Source: Botryosphaeria dothidea
Taxonomy: Eukaryota; Ascomycota; Dothideomycetes; Botryosphaeriales; Botryosphaeriaceae
Assembly: GCA_011503125.2 (NCBI GenBank)
Contig: WWBZ02000001.1
Location: 2,170,001-2,234,000, forward strand
Direction: 5' to 3'
DNA length: 64,000 bases
Shown: positions 34,767-46,446 of the stretch, one piece after another
Layout of the letters: each line of letters starts with the position of its first letter
Position numbering within the stretch: position 1 is the first letter of the stretch
Made by a program: the position numbers and the translations under genes
Notes under the pieces: generated by a model
What the model saw: the letters and a program-made list of their open reading frames with translations, nothing else
What the model was told of the DNA's origin: nothing
Databases searched by the model: none

Positions 34767-37725
34767 ATGTTCGGTCGTGGTGCGAGACGCCTTCTGTCGT
34801 TACCGATTGCTGCTTGGCTCGCTGTTCCTACCTTCGCTCAAGATCCTTTTACCGACGATGAAGGCTTGTTTAATTTCGTCACGGTATGTCTGCTCGCTCG
34901 TTGGCCTTGCTGCCCATGCCTTCGGTTCCACCACACATGTGGATCCCGGGACCCTTCCATGAGAGATATATATATAAGTGCCCACAATGCCAAGAATTCA
35001 GATCCCGTCAGCCATGGCGCGTAGGTCGGGGGTGATGCTGATCTCGCCGTCTAGCGTCCCGAAATCAGGGTACCTAAACTCGACGTCAAAGTCTACAACA
35101 AGGATGCCGTTGCTCCGGGCTACTTTTTCGTAGCTCCGTACAATACCAATAACAACTGGGAGGCTCATCACGGCCCTTTGTTCGAGACCTGCCAGGTCGG
35201 TCCCGCTATATACGATAGCAATGGGGTGAGTGCTCAGCGCGCAACATGCTTGCAAAACACACCAAGGCCAGTCTGCTCATACACTACATGCATAGGATTT
35301 AATATGGAGCGGCGCGTGCATGTTCAACAACATGAATGCCTTTGACTTCCGCCCTGTGGATTACGGCGGGAAGAAGTACCTCTCACTCAACGTCGGCCGC
35401 GGCACCCCCTCGGTATATGGAGCCGGCATCATTCTCTCCGACACGTACGAAACTGTACGCGAGATCCAGATGAGCGGACACACGGACAGCTTCAACCAGC
35501 ATGAGTTCAGCGTGATAGACGGCGGCGAGGCCGTCCTCTACGTCACCGAGGAGGCCGAGGAGGTGTCTGCAGCTGGAATTGGTCTGGGTGACGACATCAA
35601 GACGTGGGCACGCAGCACCGGAATCAAGGAGGAGTCCCTGTTGTGGGGCCACGAGGAAACGGTCAACTTCGAGTGGGACTGCATCGACTACATCCCGCTG
35701 AATGAGAGCACGTATCCCTGGCCAGAGGCGCCGGAAGAAGGCAGGGGCTGGGATTACATGCACATGAACTCGATCGACAAGTTTCCGGATGGCGACTACC
35801 TGATCTCGATGCGCTACTCCAACTCCATCTTCCGCATTTCGGGGAAAGACAAATCCATCGTCTGGAGGATGGGCGGCCTGTACTCGGACTTCAAGACGAA
35901 GGACGGTTTCGGCTTTTCGCGCCAACACCATGCCCGCATCATCTCGACCAACAGCACGCATACCGTCGTCACGCTTCTCGACAACGCTGCTGGGAGTCTC
36001 GCAACAGACGACGAACTGACTGCAGACGAGAGCTCCGCGCTGGTCATCCTGCTCAGCCACGACCCCGCAAACACGGAAAGCTGGACGGCCGAAATCCTGC
36101 GTCGCTTCGCCCGCCCGGATGGCGACTACTCGCACCTGCGCGGCTCCTTCCAGATCCTGCCCGCCAGGTCACCAGAGAGCGACGGCTCGGACGCCGCAAA
36201 GGAGCCATACCCCTCCAGCCTGACCTACCTGCACGACCGCTACCCGCGCTGGGAGACGTCCAACGCCTTCGTCGGCTGGTCCAAGAACGGCTACATGACC
36301 GAGTTCCTTCCCGACGGCAGCATCGCCGCCGAGGCCCGCTTCGTCACCGACCGCCTCGACACGTACCGCGCCTACAAGCACGCCGGCTTCGTCGGCCGCC
36401 CCGCCGAGCCGCCCGTCCTCAAGGCCTTCGCCTTCGGCGACGTCACCGGCCAGAGCTCCGCCGTCGTGGACGCCAGCGGCAGGGGCGTCGGCCAGACGAT
36501 GACGGTCGCCTACGCCAGCTGGAACGGCGCGACCGAGGTGCGCGCGTGGCGCGTCTACGGCAGCGTCGTGCGCGACGGCGCCGTCGTCGCGCTGGGCGAC
36601 GAGCCGAGCACGCACGACGACACCTACGGCCTCGCCGACCCCTCGCCGTCTTCCCCCCACCATCACGCCACGACCGTCGTCTCCGCGCCTCCGTCCGCCT
36701 TCTCGAACGGGGATTATCAGGGCTCGGTGGAGCCTGCTGCTGCAGCAGCCGCACACAAGCGCACCGCCGACCGCATCCCCCGCCCCACCGACGCCCGCCC
36801 GGCCCCCGTCACGCAGCTGCTCGGCACCTTCGCGCGCGCGGGCTTCGAGACGGTGCTGACAATCCCGAACGCGCCCGTCGCCGCGATGTGGGCGGAGGCG
36901 CTGGACGCCGACGGCAGCGTGCTGGGGCGCACGGCGATCGCCCGGACGGTCGTGCCGGGCGCGCAGAGGCCGTACGATCCGGCGCGCGAGAGCGGGGTGG
37001 AGGGGGAAGGAGGAGGGGTGGCGGGCGATTGGGCGTTTGAGGACGGGAGTAGGGGGTTTATCTCGCTGACCAAGGTGGGGCCCAAAACCGGCGGGGAGGC
37101 GGGTTGGGGGTATGCGAGCATGAGGGGTGGTGCGGGGGCCGGTGGTGTGTTGAGCGGGCTGGGGTTTGCGGGTTTGATTGGGGTGGGTGCAGGGGTGGGG
37201 TGCGTGGCTGCGGCGTTGATATTGCTGGGGTGGTGGGCGTGGGTGAAGTGGGAGGGGAGGAGGAGGAGGAGGAGGGAGGGTGGTGGTGGGCGGAAGGGGT
37301 GGAGGTCGATGATGGCGCAGAAGAGGGGGATGATGAGTAAGGGGAAGGGGAGGGCGGCGAGTTGGAAGGCGAAGGGTAAGTATAAGGCTGTTGCGAGCGG
37401 AGAGGAGGGGGACGAAGAAGAGGGACTGGAGCTGGTCGAGACGGGCGGTAGCAGCGACGGGGAGAGCGAGGATGAGTATCTCGGGAATCTGAACTGGGCG
37501 CCTGTTTTTGGAAGGGGTACGGCGGTAGGCATGATGGACGGAGGGACGGCAGGATCGGCTAGGACGTTCAATGAGGAGATGACGCTCGGAGAGGTGCGAA
37601 GAGGGTTGGCGAAGGTCAGGGAGCAGGAGCAGAGACAGAGGCAAGGAAGCGTGGCGGAGTGGAGTGGGCCGGTCCCGTTGGTGCTGCAGGCGAAGAACAA
37701 GTGGAATGAGGGGAGGAGGGATTGA
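34767..37725 (+). CDS. Arylsulfotransferase-like membrane protein, three exons
   Basis: The exons are 34767-34883, 35055-35225 and 35296-37725, all phase 0, giving 905 residues. Donors are GTATGT and GTGAGT; acceptors are CTAG and ATAG. The signal peptide is at 1-24 (LPIAAWLAVPTFAQ). The join reads FNFVTRPEIRVPKLDV, then APGYFFVAPY, SGACMFNNMNAFDFRPV, QMSGHTDSFNQHEFSVIDGG, WDYMHMNSIDKFPDGDYLIS and IVWRMGG. This is the beta-propeller of the fungal ASST (arylsulfotransferase) family, which in bacteria moves sulfate between phenols. The fungal members are uncharacterised as far as I know. A transmembrane helix at about 718-742 is followed by a poly-Arg stop-transfer and a ~150-residue charged cytosolic tail, so it is a type I membrane protein. 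The tail is longer than I expect for the family. The second half of the last exon changes from C- to G-rich wobble bases. Confidence 0.85.
37180..37200 (+). other. G-quadruplex-type motif on the coding strand
   Basis: G-runs of 4, 3, 4 and 4 have loops of 1, 4 and 1 bases, inside the codons of the transmembrane helix of the arylsulfotransferase-like gene, so the motif would also be present in the mRNA. Confidence 0.5.
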
Positions 37726-39054
37726 GGGACGGTGATTTTGCATCGAGGAGTTTTGTTGCTTCCTCTTTTTTGGTTCTTTATCGGCATATACAGAAAAGCG
37801 TAGCATAGCATTGCATAGCATGGCCCGGCGTTGAATCAGGAAAAAGCAAATTTCCCCTGGCTGGTCTCTTCTGCTTCGAATTGGTGACTACAGTAATCCA
37901 GAAACTCAAAATAAACAAGACCATGCCCATATGAAACTCATCTGCATACTAGCGTAAGCATACTAGCTTAAGCATACACCCTGCCACGTTTCCATTGCTT
38001 GAAAACTCTAAATCAACGGATGAGGGTGACATGCAGGATATTGAGAACAAACCCCTCGTCATAGTGCACGTATGCCCAAGAATATGTACCTTTCTGGAAG
38101 GGTTGCTAATTTATCTCGTGTCCCACTTGATGCTCACATGTGGTAGGAGACTCCAAGCTTTTCGGTGCAGTATGCATCGGGAAGTGTTTAGTATGGTTGC
38201 GGAGCACAAGAATCAAGATTCCAATTGATGGTACACCCAAAAAAACACTACAGAAAAGCTCACTTGTGTGAGTCACGCGCAGGTTATTTATGGATTAGCT
38301 TCGTATAAGCGATTGAAAGATGCCATTGGCTCAGGAAGGCAACTGTGGTAGGGGCATAGCCTGTGGGAGCTAACCAACCACGGAGATTCTACCGGTATGG
38401 GAGTATCAACTTTAGCTGTACTGTCCGGCTACTCCTACGCTCATTGTCTACTGTAGCAATACTACCTCCTTTCTTTCCTGGTTAGCGCCATGACGTAGCC
38501 TTGGTAGTCACTTTCTCAGTTTCAAGGTTTCACGGAGGTTTGGCGACACTGCTCATATGTTAGATCGAGTCACATGTTCGGAAGCCATGCAATAAGACCT
38601 TAAAATACAAGAACCAAAGTTGCACCAGCCAACCGCTGTCTGAGACATGAGCACACGACGGGGCCTTCCATGCAGCAGCAACTGATATCTCGGAAAGTAG
38701 CAGACCCTTGAGACATATATGTGCCCTGAATAGCATATTTCCGATGGAAAATCTGTTTTGATTCCGTTCTGGGGTGGTGTTTCAGGAAGGGAAGTCATCA
38801 CTCACGCGCTCAGTTCCATCAGACTTCTGACTACGCCGAATTTGGGTCAGGGTTTCTTCAGATTTATACCCAAGGTCGAGTAGCTATGAAACCCTGGTTC
38901 GCAAAGAGGCAACCAGACTTTGGCCCACTTCGTTTGTGCGGCGGAGTGAATAAAGTTGTGTGATGTCGCTGCTCACTGCGCCATCAACCCAACCACCAGC
39001 CTGTAACTGCAGCCTTCTCCGCCATCGATCCCAGTGGAGAATCACCGGGCTACC
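37726..39054. other. Intergenic, about 1.3 kb
   Basis: This is the 3' flank of the arylsulfotransferase-like gene and promoter of the polyQ gene. It is AT-richer than the genes, with no open frame above about 80 codons and no recognisable RNA gene or repeat. Confidence 0.6.
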
Positions 39055-40959
39055 ATGAAGCACTCAACAAAAGATGTAATCACCCCCGAGAGGCGCAGAG
39101 GGAATAGTGGCGAGATGGACCGTCGCAAATTCAACACCAACAACCCCCCTGCTGTTTACCCTCACTCAAGGGACCCCGCTGTTCAACCTGACTCCGAGCC
39201 GAGCATGTTTCTCACTCATTCCCCCGTAACTCGGTACAGTACTACACCTAATCCTCGTGATCCTCTCGCGAGTGAAACTCTTGGGGCCGAGAATGAGACT
39301 GAGGGCGGCGCGACAGAGTTGCAGTCTCATGGTAGTCTGCCCAACGCGGACGCGCAAAATACTTCTCTTTTGAAGTTACAAGAATGCATTGATCGAGCGG
39401 CAGCGCTCCTGCCAGTGGGCCTCCCGGAGATTGCAGCGCCACAGCCGCAGGAAAATAGGAGGGAATCACTGAAGAAGAAAGAGGAAAATAAAAAGGTACA
39501 CTATAGCTTGAGAAATAGAAGGGAGCGGCAGGGATCTCATGAACAACAGCATCATGTTACAAGAGGGCATCGAACAGCGCCGTACTCGGTGCCCAACGGA
39601 CCAGCAGAAGACCGGAATAGTAGTCCACCCCCAAAAAGGACACGATATAGTCGGAGAAGAAGAGGGCAGCAAGACAAATCTTCTCCGACATTGAGTCAGC
39701 AGCACCTCGCGGGGAACGGACCTACAAACGCTACGAACACAGAAGTCAACATACAGCTGCCATATGAGCTCTCACAACAATCTAGAGATCCGCCCCGCCA
39801 CACCCCGGCTCAACAGAACACAAACCCGGGGCCTTTGTTTCTGCCGGGGAATGATCAGGCACTTCAATCGCTGAAACCGAACCAACATGGCCAGACGGCG
39901 TTTTCATACAGCAACCAGCAGGAACCTCCTGGAGGAGACCAGCTGAACGAGCTCTCTGCCCCCGGTGTCTCGACTGGAATGCTCGGCCCCAGCCTCCTTG
40001 ATCTGGATTTATTCGACGGATCTTTTGATTTTAATAACCTTTCATTATTCCCGGACACCGGTTTTCCATGGCTCGATGCTCCAGCACAGCAACAAAATGC
40101 TGCTTTTCAACAAGACGGCAGTCTTCTTCTCCAGCAGCCGAACCAGCAGCCGCAGCAGAATGGCTTCGTCCAACCCCCTCAAACGCATCAAACCAATTTT
40201 CCACCAGGACTACCACCACAACACCAGCACTTCCTGCCCGTACAGCAAAACGGCAGCCAGCAGCATAGCGCATGGCCATCCCACACCATTTTCCGGCCGC
40301 TAATGCCGTACCCGACGAACCCCTACCTCCAACCCCCCCAACACGCTGCTCAAACGCAGATGGCGCCGCTGCAAAGGAATCAGCAGCCCAGCGGCAGCCC
40401 CAAGCAGCAACACGCCGCAGCCGGTTTCGCCGGCCCAAGTATGCAGCCGCCGCCGCACGGCATGATGCAACAAACAGCACCGCCGCCGCCGCACCACCAA
40501 AGCTTAAACCACCTGCCTTCCGGCATATTCAATGGAGTGCACCAATATTGCTATCTGCCTCCGACGGCACCGCCGACAGCAGCGCCCTCGCCCAGCGGAC
40601 TCGATGACGGGGGAGAGCATGAATACTATTCGCCTCCGGCAGCAGCAGCAGCAGCAGCAGCGCCGATAACACCACGCTCGCCAAGCGGACAGAAGTCGAC
40701 AACAGCGCCCACGCCTAGCCTTGCGAGCCAGCGACATCAGCAGAAAAAGAAGAGGAAGCAGCAGTACCAGCAATACCGGCAGCAACAGCAGCAGCAGCAA
40801 CAGCAGCAGCAACAGCAAAGCCGGGGAGGTCATTCCGTAATCACACAAGATGGGTCTCTACACGAGCTTGCTGCTCATGGCAATATTTCTCGGCTCCTCG
40901 AGATCGACGAAGCCCTCGGGCGCCTGTATAAGATGAAGGCCAGGGTCGGGTTACTATAG
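39055..40959 (+). CDS. Gln-rich disordered protein with activation-domain-like segment
   Basis: This is an uninterrupted frame of 634 residues from the ATG at 39055 (context ACCATGA). The frame is also open a little upstream, but only from a GTG. I do not recognise a named family. Basic stretches (KKKEENKK; KKKRK near residue 570) resemble nuclear localisation signals. The segment LLDLDLFDGSFDFNNLSLF (about 314-333) alternates acidic and bulky hydrophobic residues as in transcriptional activation domains. A Gln/Pro/His-rich region follows, then an Ala run (GCA repeats), a polyQ tract of about 13 (CAG repeats near 40780-40815), and an ordered C-terminal helix, NISRLLEIDEALGRLYKMKA. There is no DNA-binding domain that I can see. 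A nuclear co-regulator is plausible but inferred. Confidence 0.7.
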   Translation: MKHSTKDVITPERRRGNSGEMDRRKFNTNNPPAVYPHSRDPAVQPDSEPSMFLTHSPVTRYSTTPNPRDPLASETLGAENETEGGATELQSHGSLPNADAQNTSLLKLQECIDRAAALLPVGLPEIAAPQPQENRRESLKKKEENKKVHYSLRNRRERQGSHEQQHHVTRGHRTAPYSVPNGPAEDRNSSPPPKRTRYSRRRRGQQDKSSPTLSQQHLAGNGPTNATNTEVNIQLPYELSQQSRDPPRHTPAQQNTNPGPLFLPGNDQALQSLKPNQHGQTAFSYSNQQEPPGGDQLNELSAPGVSTGMLGPSLLDLDLFDGSFDFNNLSLFPDTGFPWLDAPAQQQNAAFQQDGSLLLQQPNQQPQQNGFVQPPQTHQTNFPPGLPPQHQHFLPVQQNGSQQHSAWPSHTIFRPLMPYPTNPYLQPPQHAAQTQMAPLQRNQQPSGSPKQQHAAAGFAGPSMQPPPHGMMQQTAPPPPHHQSLNHLPSGIFNGVHQYCYLPPTAPPTAAPSPSGLDDGGEHEYYSPPAAAAAAAAPITPRSPSGQKSTTAPTPSLASQRHQQKKKRKQQYQQYRQQQQQQQQQQQQQSRGGHSVITQDGSLHELAAHGNISRLLEIDEALGRLYKMKARVGLL

Positions 40960-41628
40960 TAGAACAACTGGACCGCTGGATATCTCCCTACCTTCCCCCC
41001 TCCTTCGACTCTGAGGAGGAAACAAGAGCCAAAAAAAAAGGGCGTCCCCATATATTCTAAGTAGAGGGCTTTTTTGATTATGCGGGAAGATGCACAAAAG
41101 TGGATCCCATTTCGAACAATTATTCGCAAACAATGTAAACACTGTCGAGTCTCGTAGAACAAACGACATCATTTCAACTGAACACCAATACGTTTGAAAC
41201 GTGCGAACATGTGTATCATTGACTCAGTCCAAAAGAAGAAAGTTCGAAAGCCAAAAAAACAATACAGAAGTGAGAATAACAGAAAGAATAAGCAGCAAGA
41301 GAACGCTTGGAATACGTTCATCGCTAATGCAAGCAATACACCCTTGGCTTTTCTTGACGATGATCGGTATCCCACAACGAGGACGCTTCTAGCACAAACG
41401 GAAAGAGAAACCCACACGGTCATTCAAGAGGTGCCGGAATCTAAACACGTCAGCGCCAGCGCATGGCCTCCAACAACTAACCCCCCTACGCCACGCTCCC
41501 AAGAAGTTTCCCTCCTCTCTCCAAATCTATCCAGCCGGAAGGAACCCAACGCCGGACGGGACGACTCATGCCACCTCTAGCGTGGAAATTGTGAAGATCG
41601 ATGCAGTAACTAAAAAAGGCCGTCACGA
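40960..41628. other. Intergenic, convergent 3' flanks
   Basis: This lies between the stops of the polyQ gene (+) and coronin (-). The only sizeable frame (41194-41580) has no family motif and is an unlikely gene given its position between two 3' ends. Confidence 0.55.
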
Positions 41629-43900
41629 TTATGAGCGAGCTTCCTCGAGCTCCAGCTCCAATTGCCTAATCTTCTCGTCCTTCTCACCGCTATTGATGTC
41701 GGCGACCTTGGTCTTCAGGAGGTTAACCTCGGCGGTCAGATGGGTGATTTGCTCGAGCTGGCTGGCCAGCTGCGTGTTTTGGTTCTCGAGCATGGACTTG
41801 ATATCACTCAGGTAGTCCTTAATGCCCGCAGCCGCATGGCTTGCTGCGGTCGATGAGGTGGAAACCGAGCGGGGCGTCTCCTTGACTGACTCTTGCTCCG
41901 GTTCTGCGGCCTTAGCGGCACGTTCGTTGATGACTGCCGGTTCAGGTGACTTGCTTATCTCAGGACCGCGAGTCTTCTCGTCCTGGCGGACAGCGGTGGC
42001 CGATGGACGCTCCACAGGCTTAGGGATCTCTTCGAAGCTAGAGGCTTCATCAGCGGACTCCTCTTGCTCGTCCTTGTCAGCGAACTTGGCCGCCATATTT
42101 GCCATGGAAGCCTTGTTGTCATTGACAGACGGAGGGGGGCTCCGGGCGGCCGGCGCAGGAGTCGGCTCCACCTTCGGCTCGGGCTTGGGCTCCGCCTTCG
42201 GTGTCGGGGCGGGTGCAGGAGTGGGCTTGTAGTCGGTGGGCACCTCAACCGGGGCCTCCCCTTCATAGGTGGCCTCCAAAGAGAACTTCGGAGCAACAGC
42301 ATCCTTGCCCTCCCAGAACTCGGCAGCCGACATGCCAGGCTTGAGACCAGTCGTAGGAGGATAGATATCGCCTTGGAAGACCTCGGCGCGCCTAGGGACA
42401 ATGAAGGGGATTGGTTCAATGTAGTTATCGTTGACTGTCTTGTATGCGCGGGCGACCTCGTTTTCGTGGAGCTAGCAACTATAAGCACATGTTCACTATC
42501 TTCTTCAATGCAACACTTACGTCAACACCACGCTTGGGCATGAAAGCCACGCCGCGTTGGGGGTCTACAGACTTGTACTCGGAGAGGAACTCAAACTTGT
42601 CGTTGACATACTCGAAGTAGCGGATGTTTCCGTCACTGCTCGGATTAGCGTGGAACTTTGGTGACAGCAAAGGGTCAGTTCTTACCCCTTGCCAGCAAGG
42701 TACAGAATCTGGGTACCGTCATCCCAGAAGGGCATGCAGACACCAGAAATGGAGTCAAGGATCTCAAATCCGTTGAGCGGCTCTCTTGCGGCCCTGATAT
42801 CCCAGAGACCCAGCTGGCGGTCACTCATCTTGGAGAAACCGGTGGTGGCGATCCTGTCGTTCTCACCCATCCAGACAGCACGGCTGTTCTTCGCGCCGCC
42901 ATGGCCCTGGCCCTCATGCACGGGCTTCTCTGAGCGCACATCCCAAATACGGAGCTTCTTGTCGCGGCAAGTGGTGACGAGCAGGGAGCCGTTGGCGCTG
43001 AACGAAAGGGACTGCACCATATCGGGATGCTTGAGGGTCAGTTTCGTCTGGCCATGCTCGACGTCCCAGAACTTGACCAAGTAGTCGCCGGAGGAGCTGG
43101 CAAGGACGTTCTCGGCAGAGGGGTTCCAAACGACGTGTCCGACTTTTCTGAGCGAGCGTCAGTGCGCCTCAGGCAGTCGTATAGGGGTCAATTACCTGGT
43201 GTGTCCGGCCAGCCTGGCTGCGGGAGTGACATCTTGCGGCTCCTCAGCGTCGGTGTGGAGGGAGAAATTCTCAGGCACCTGCCAGAGGAAGACCTGCCTA
43301 CGAATCAATATCCTGGGACCCTTGTGAGCGAGGGAGGGCCCGTCATACCTTGCCGTCGTCGGAACCGGACGCGATCACATTATCATTGAAGGGGTTCCTG
43401 CCAATGCTCAGCCGCAGTGTACGAGTATGAATGCACGCGACAGCGCATACCAGTCGGTGTCGAGGACGGGACCGGTGTGTCCGCGGAACAGGGGAATAAT
43501 TTCGGGCAGCTTCCCGCGCTCGTCGAGGGGGATAACAGCGAAGGCGCCACCACCACCGGCTTCGTAGTTGACCGAGAGGTACTTGGGATTGGCCTGGGGG
43601 AGGCGTCAGCGGGCGGCGTCAGGAGGAGGGATCGGAGCGGCGGCGGACCTTGACGATGTTGCTGTCCCAGGCATTCTTAGACAGCCGGAGGTTGTCGTAG
43701 CATTGTTCCTGCGCGGCGGGCCACGGTCAGCGGGTTTGAGCGGATTGCGGGCGGAATTGAAGTCGGGCGTGCCTTCTTCGTCGAGCGTCCGAAGACGTGA
43801 CCTGCATGCGCGCGTCAGCACAGGGAGCCCCTCGCAGGGAGATGAGGGCAGACAGAGGGGCCGTACGGTACTTGGAAGCTCTCACGAAGCGGCCAGACAT
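41629..43900 (-). CDS. crn1: Coronin, actin-binding WD40 protein, nine exons
   Basis: The exons are 43867-43900, 43773-43801, 43649-43708, 43451-43593, 43349-43397, 43196-43293, 42686-43147, 42521-42635 and 41629-42471, giving 610 residues. Introns are 48-65 nt. The protein opens MSGRFVRASKYRHVFGRSTK, the coronin signature, then NLRLSKNAWDSNIVKANPKYL. WD40 repeats follow (VLDTDWNPFNDNVIASGSDD, HVVWNPSAENVLASSSGDYL, KLRIWD, QLGLWD), then the DUF1900 region (DGNIRYFEY; PFIVPRRAEVFQGDIYPPT; AEFWEGKD). The tail is a Pro/Lys/Glu-rich linker and a C-terminal coiled coil (about 560-610). Coronin binds F-actin and Arp2/3 at cortical patches and acts in endocytosis and polarised growth. The second intron needs a GC donor (AAG|GCACGC...GCGCAG), because no GT in frame preserves STKKEQCYDN. 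Nine exons is the highest count in the window. Confidence 0.93.
43709..43772 (-). other. GC-AG intron of coronin
   Basis: The donor is AAG|GCACGC on the minus strand, the branch point CGCTGACC, and the acceptor GCGCAG; it is 64 nt long. The flanking codons join as GRSTK-KEQCYDN, the conserved coronin sequence, so the site is fixed by the protein. Confidence 0.75.
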
Positions 43901-46446
43901 TGGGGCTAGCGGGGCTGAGGTTGTGGTTGTGGGAAATAGGGAAAACAAAGAATAGCTGGCTTCTTGACCCCCGATTTGTGCTGGTCTGGGGGCACCTTGG
44001 ACGGGCCGTGAAGCTGGCAGCGTAGCAGCCGCGCGCGAGTAAGGGTTCCGCTGCAAACACCCTCGAGCTTGGCGCTTTTGGCCCCACCGCCGATCCCAGC
44101 CCAGTCCACAGCCTCCGCCCTCCTCGCCCGCGCCTTCCCCGACTCGACACTGCCCGCGTTCAGAGCATCCATCCCACCCTCCAAGCGCCTCCTGGCGATG
44201 CACACGTCGCCTCCGCCCGTCCAATCATCTTGCAACGTCCCAAATACACATCAGCCACCCTGCCAGATGTCAAACCTCGAATGGTTACAGCTCGACTCCC
44301 TCTGCCATTGCGTATTTACCTACTCTACTCTGCCGGTACTGCAAATCTCATCCACGCGTCGTCCTCGGCCAACCGTTGCAAACACCTTGTCATCTGCAAC
44401 CTTCTGCCCCGTTTCTCAGGCAACGCCGGGCCCTCACCACCTGCAGTTCTTGGGAGAATCCCGCATATTGCATTCTAACCACTCGCTGCTCCAACTCACT
44501 GAATTCGTTGCAAATGAGACCACAAACTAGCCACGACTGGGACGCTCAGGAATCTCAAGAACTTAGTAAGCATCAATCGCTTCGAGACCTAGGACATTTT
44601 ACAAGCTCGCGACGAGTCTGTCAATGTAATTCCCATCGGCCCTGTTAGCTGCCTGCCGGATGGTGAGAGTGAGCAGTCCAATCTCAGAGGCGAACATGTT
44701 CCTCAGAGCCATTTCTGCATCTGCGAGTACTGAAGAGTATGAGAGCTCGGCTAGTAGCTGTCGCGGGTTTACCCTCGGACGCCCGTTGACCGCAGAGAAA
44801 TTTCTCGACTGAGGAGTGCCTCCGAAGACTCTAATCTGGCATATCGTATTGATGTCGTCCTCTAGACCAGAGTGTGGAGTGAACTAGCGGTCGGAATTGG
44901 TGTCTTATCATCTAGTTTGCTGGTCATGCTTGCTGTGAGTTTCGCCCTGAGCTTCGTAAGTGCTGACGCCAAGAAGTGGAAGACTTCTTCAGTATCCCAC
45001 CAGGTAGAACTGTGCGCGATTGCTTGAATGACGTGTACTAGGACTTGTTCCAGAAACGTCATGTACGCCCGCCGCTGAACTCTTCAGAAAACTCCAACCA
45101 AGGCGTGACGGTAGTCTTGTTTACTGGTCATTGGGGGTTTCGCCGGTATGCCATTCACATCTTGACGATGTTGACCACGTTGGTCGCGCTTCTGGTTGCA
45201 CGTTAAGCGCGAGCCTACAGGTCCAGTCGTCATTAACGTAGTCCGCTCGTATAGCCGTAGCAGTGGAGTGACTCTCAGGGAGCTCTGGAGCCATCGTACG
45301 AAATTATTGATCGTTAAATGCGTGCACAGGCGAGTCTCATTCCGAAATCCGCTGTGCCTAATGGGGAACGAGCTGCAGCCGGTTAGGCGCTTTGTGAGGA
45401 TGTGCCAATGGTAAGCGCTTGGTGGATATGTTATGAAGGATGTCCCACCGAGTTGAGCCAAATTCAATGACATGGTTGACGCTCAACTCAGAACGTGTGA
45501 AAGAAGAAGGCTGTACTGTTGCAGTCTTCGTGGAAGTGACCTCGTGATGTTCGGTCAAGCGGCAACGGGTGGGGAGATCCGAACAGCTTTGGTTTCGCGA
45601 AGGATTCTTGGGCAAACCTCCACGAGCTGCTCAGATGGGAGCAAGCCAAATCCGTCCATGTGTTGTGGGAAACCGGTTTTCCAGGTGACTTTCTGTTTCC
45701 GAGTCTGGATAGCATGTTGTCCAAGTTAGGGTTCGGTTGACGGGATCGAGCAAAACGTGAGAATCGCGCTCGGACTTCAACCACACAAGAAACTGGATGC
45801 CATATAGTACTGCTTTTATGGTCTAGAAGCAATTCGGCTATATTCATTGCTGGAGCCGTGGGCCCGTCGGCTCGAGGCGAGGGACGGAGAGCTGGCCCGT
45901 TTTCTCCGCCCCATCGCAGGGGTTTAATTTACATGAGGTGCAACTCCACTACCACACCACCCAAAAGGCGCATTTTCCTATGCCAGCGAGTCCACCACAA
46001 TTTGGGCCCAACGACTCCGCTTTTTGCTTGTCTTGGATTGGCCATCTCCATTCGTTCTCGTATGGTTAAGCTTGTTTTAGCCTCGCATGAGAGGCTCCCC
46101 GCTGGTAGAACTGTTTGATTACGGCTCTTCTTTCCGTTTCATATGCTTCGCCCTTGTCATTCTCCTCTAATTCCCACCGATCCACTGAGTTTTTCCAGCC
46201 AATGGCTGTCCTTTCAGTGCCTCTGTTCGTGGCTGCACGTTGCCATTATACCAGAAATGTTCGGGGCATGACCGTCCACCACCAAGTCCGATGTGCGGGT
46301 ACTTTTTAGCCGTGAAACATGCAGTACCTCGCGGCCAACGGTCTGGTTCCCTGGAGTAGATAAAAGGAAAGGCTTCTACCCGTGGATGTTTCGATCAACA
46401 GTCTTGGCTGCTCGTTTCAACATCAGTTTTCTGGCAAGTCCCAATT
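43901..46446. other. Intergenic, about 2.5 kb, divergent promoters
   Basis: It holds the upstream region of coronin (left) and of the AA9 gene (right). A C-rich tract at 44090-44260 is probably the coronin side. I see no frame with a recognisable family and no repeat. Near the AA9 start there is a TATA-like GATAAAA (46359-46365) and a CTGGAG (46351-46356), which fits the loose CreA consensus SYGGRG; both are weak by themselves. Confidence 0.5.

Noticed and set aside
36169..37821. 550-codon minus strand frame
   Set aside because: Antisense to the arylsulfotransferase-like gene; open because of the extreme wobble bias of the sense strand.
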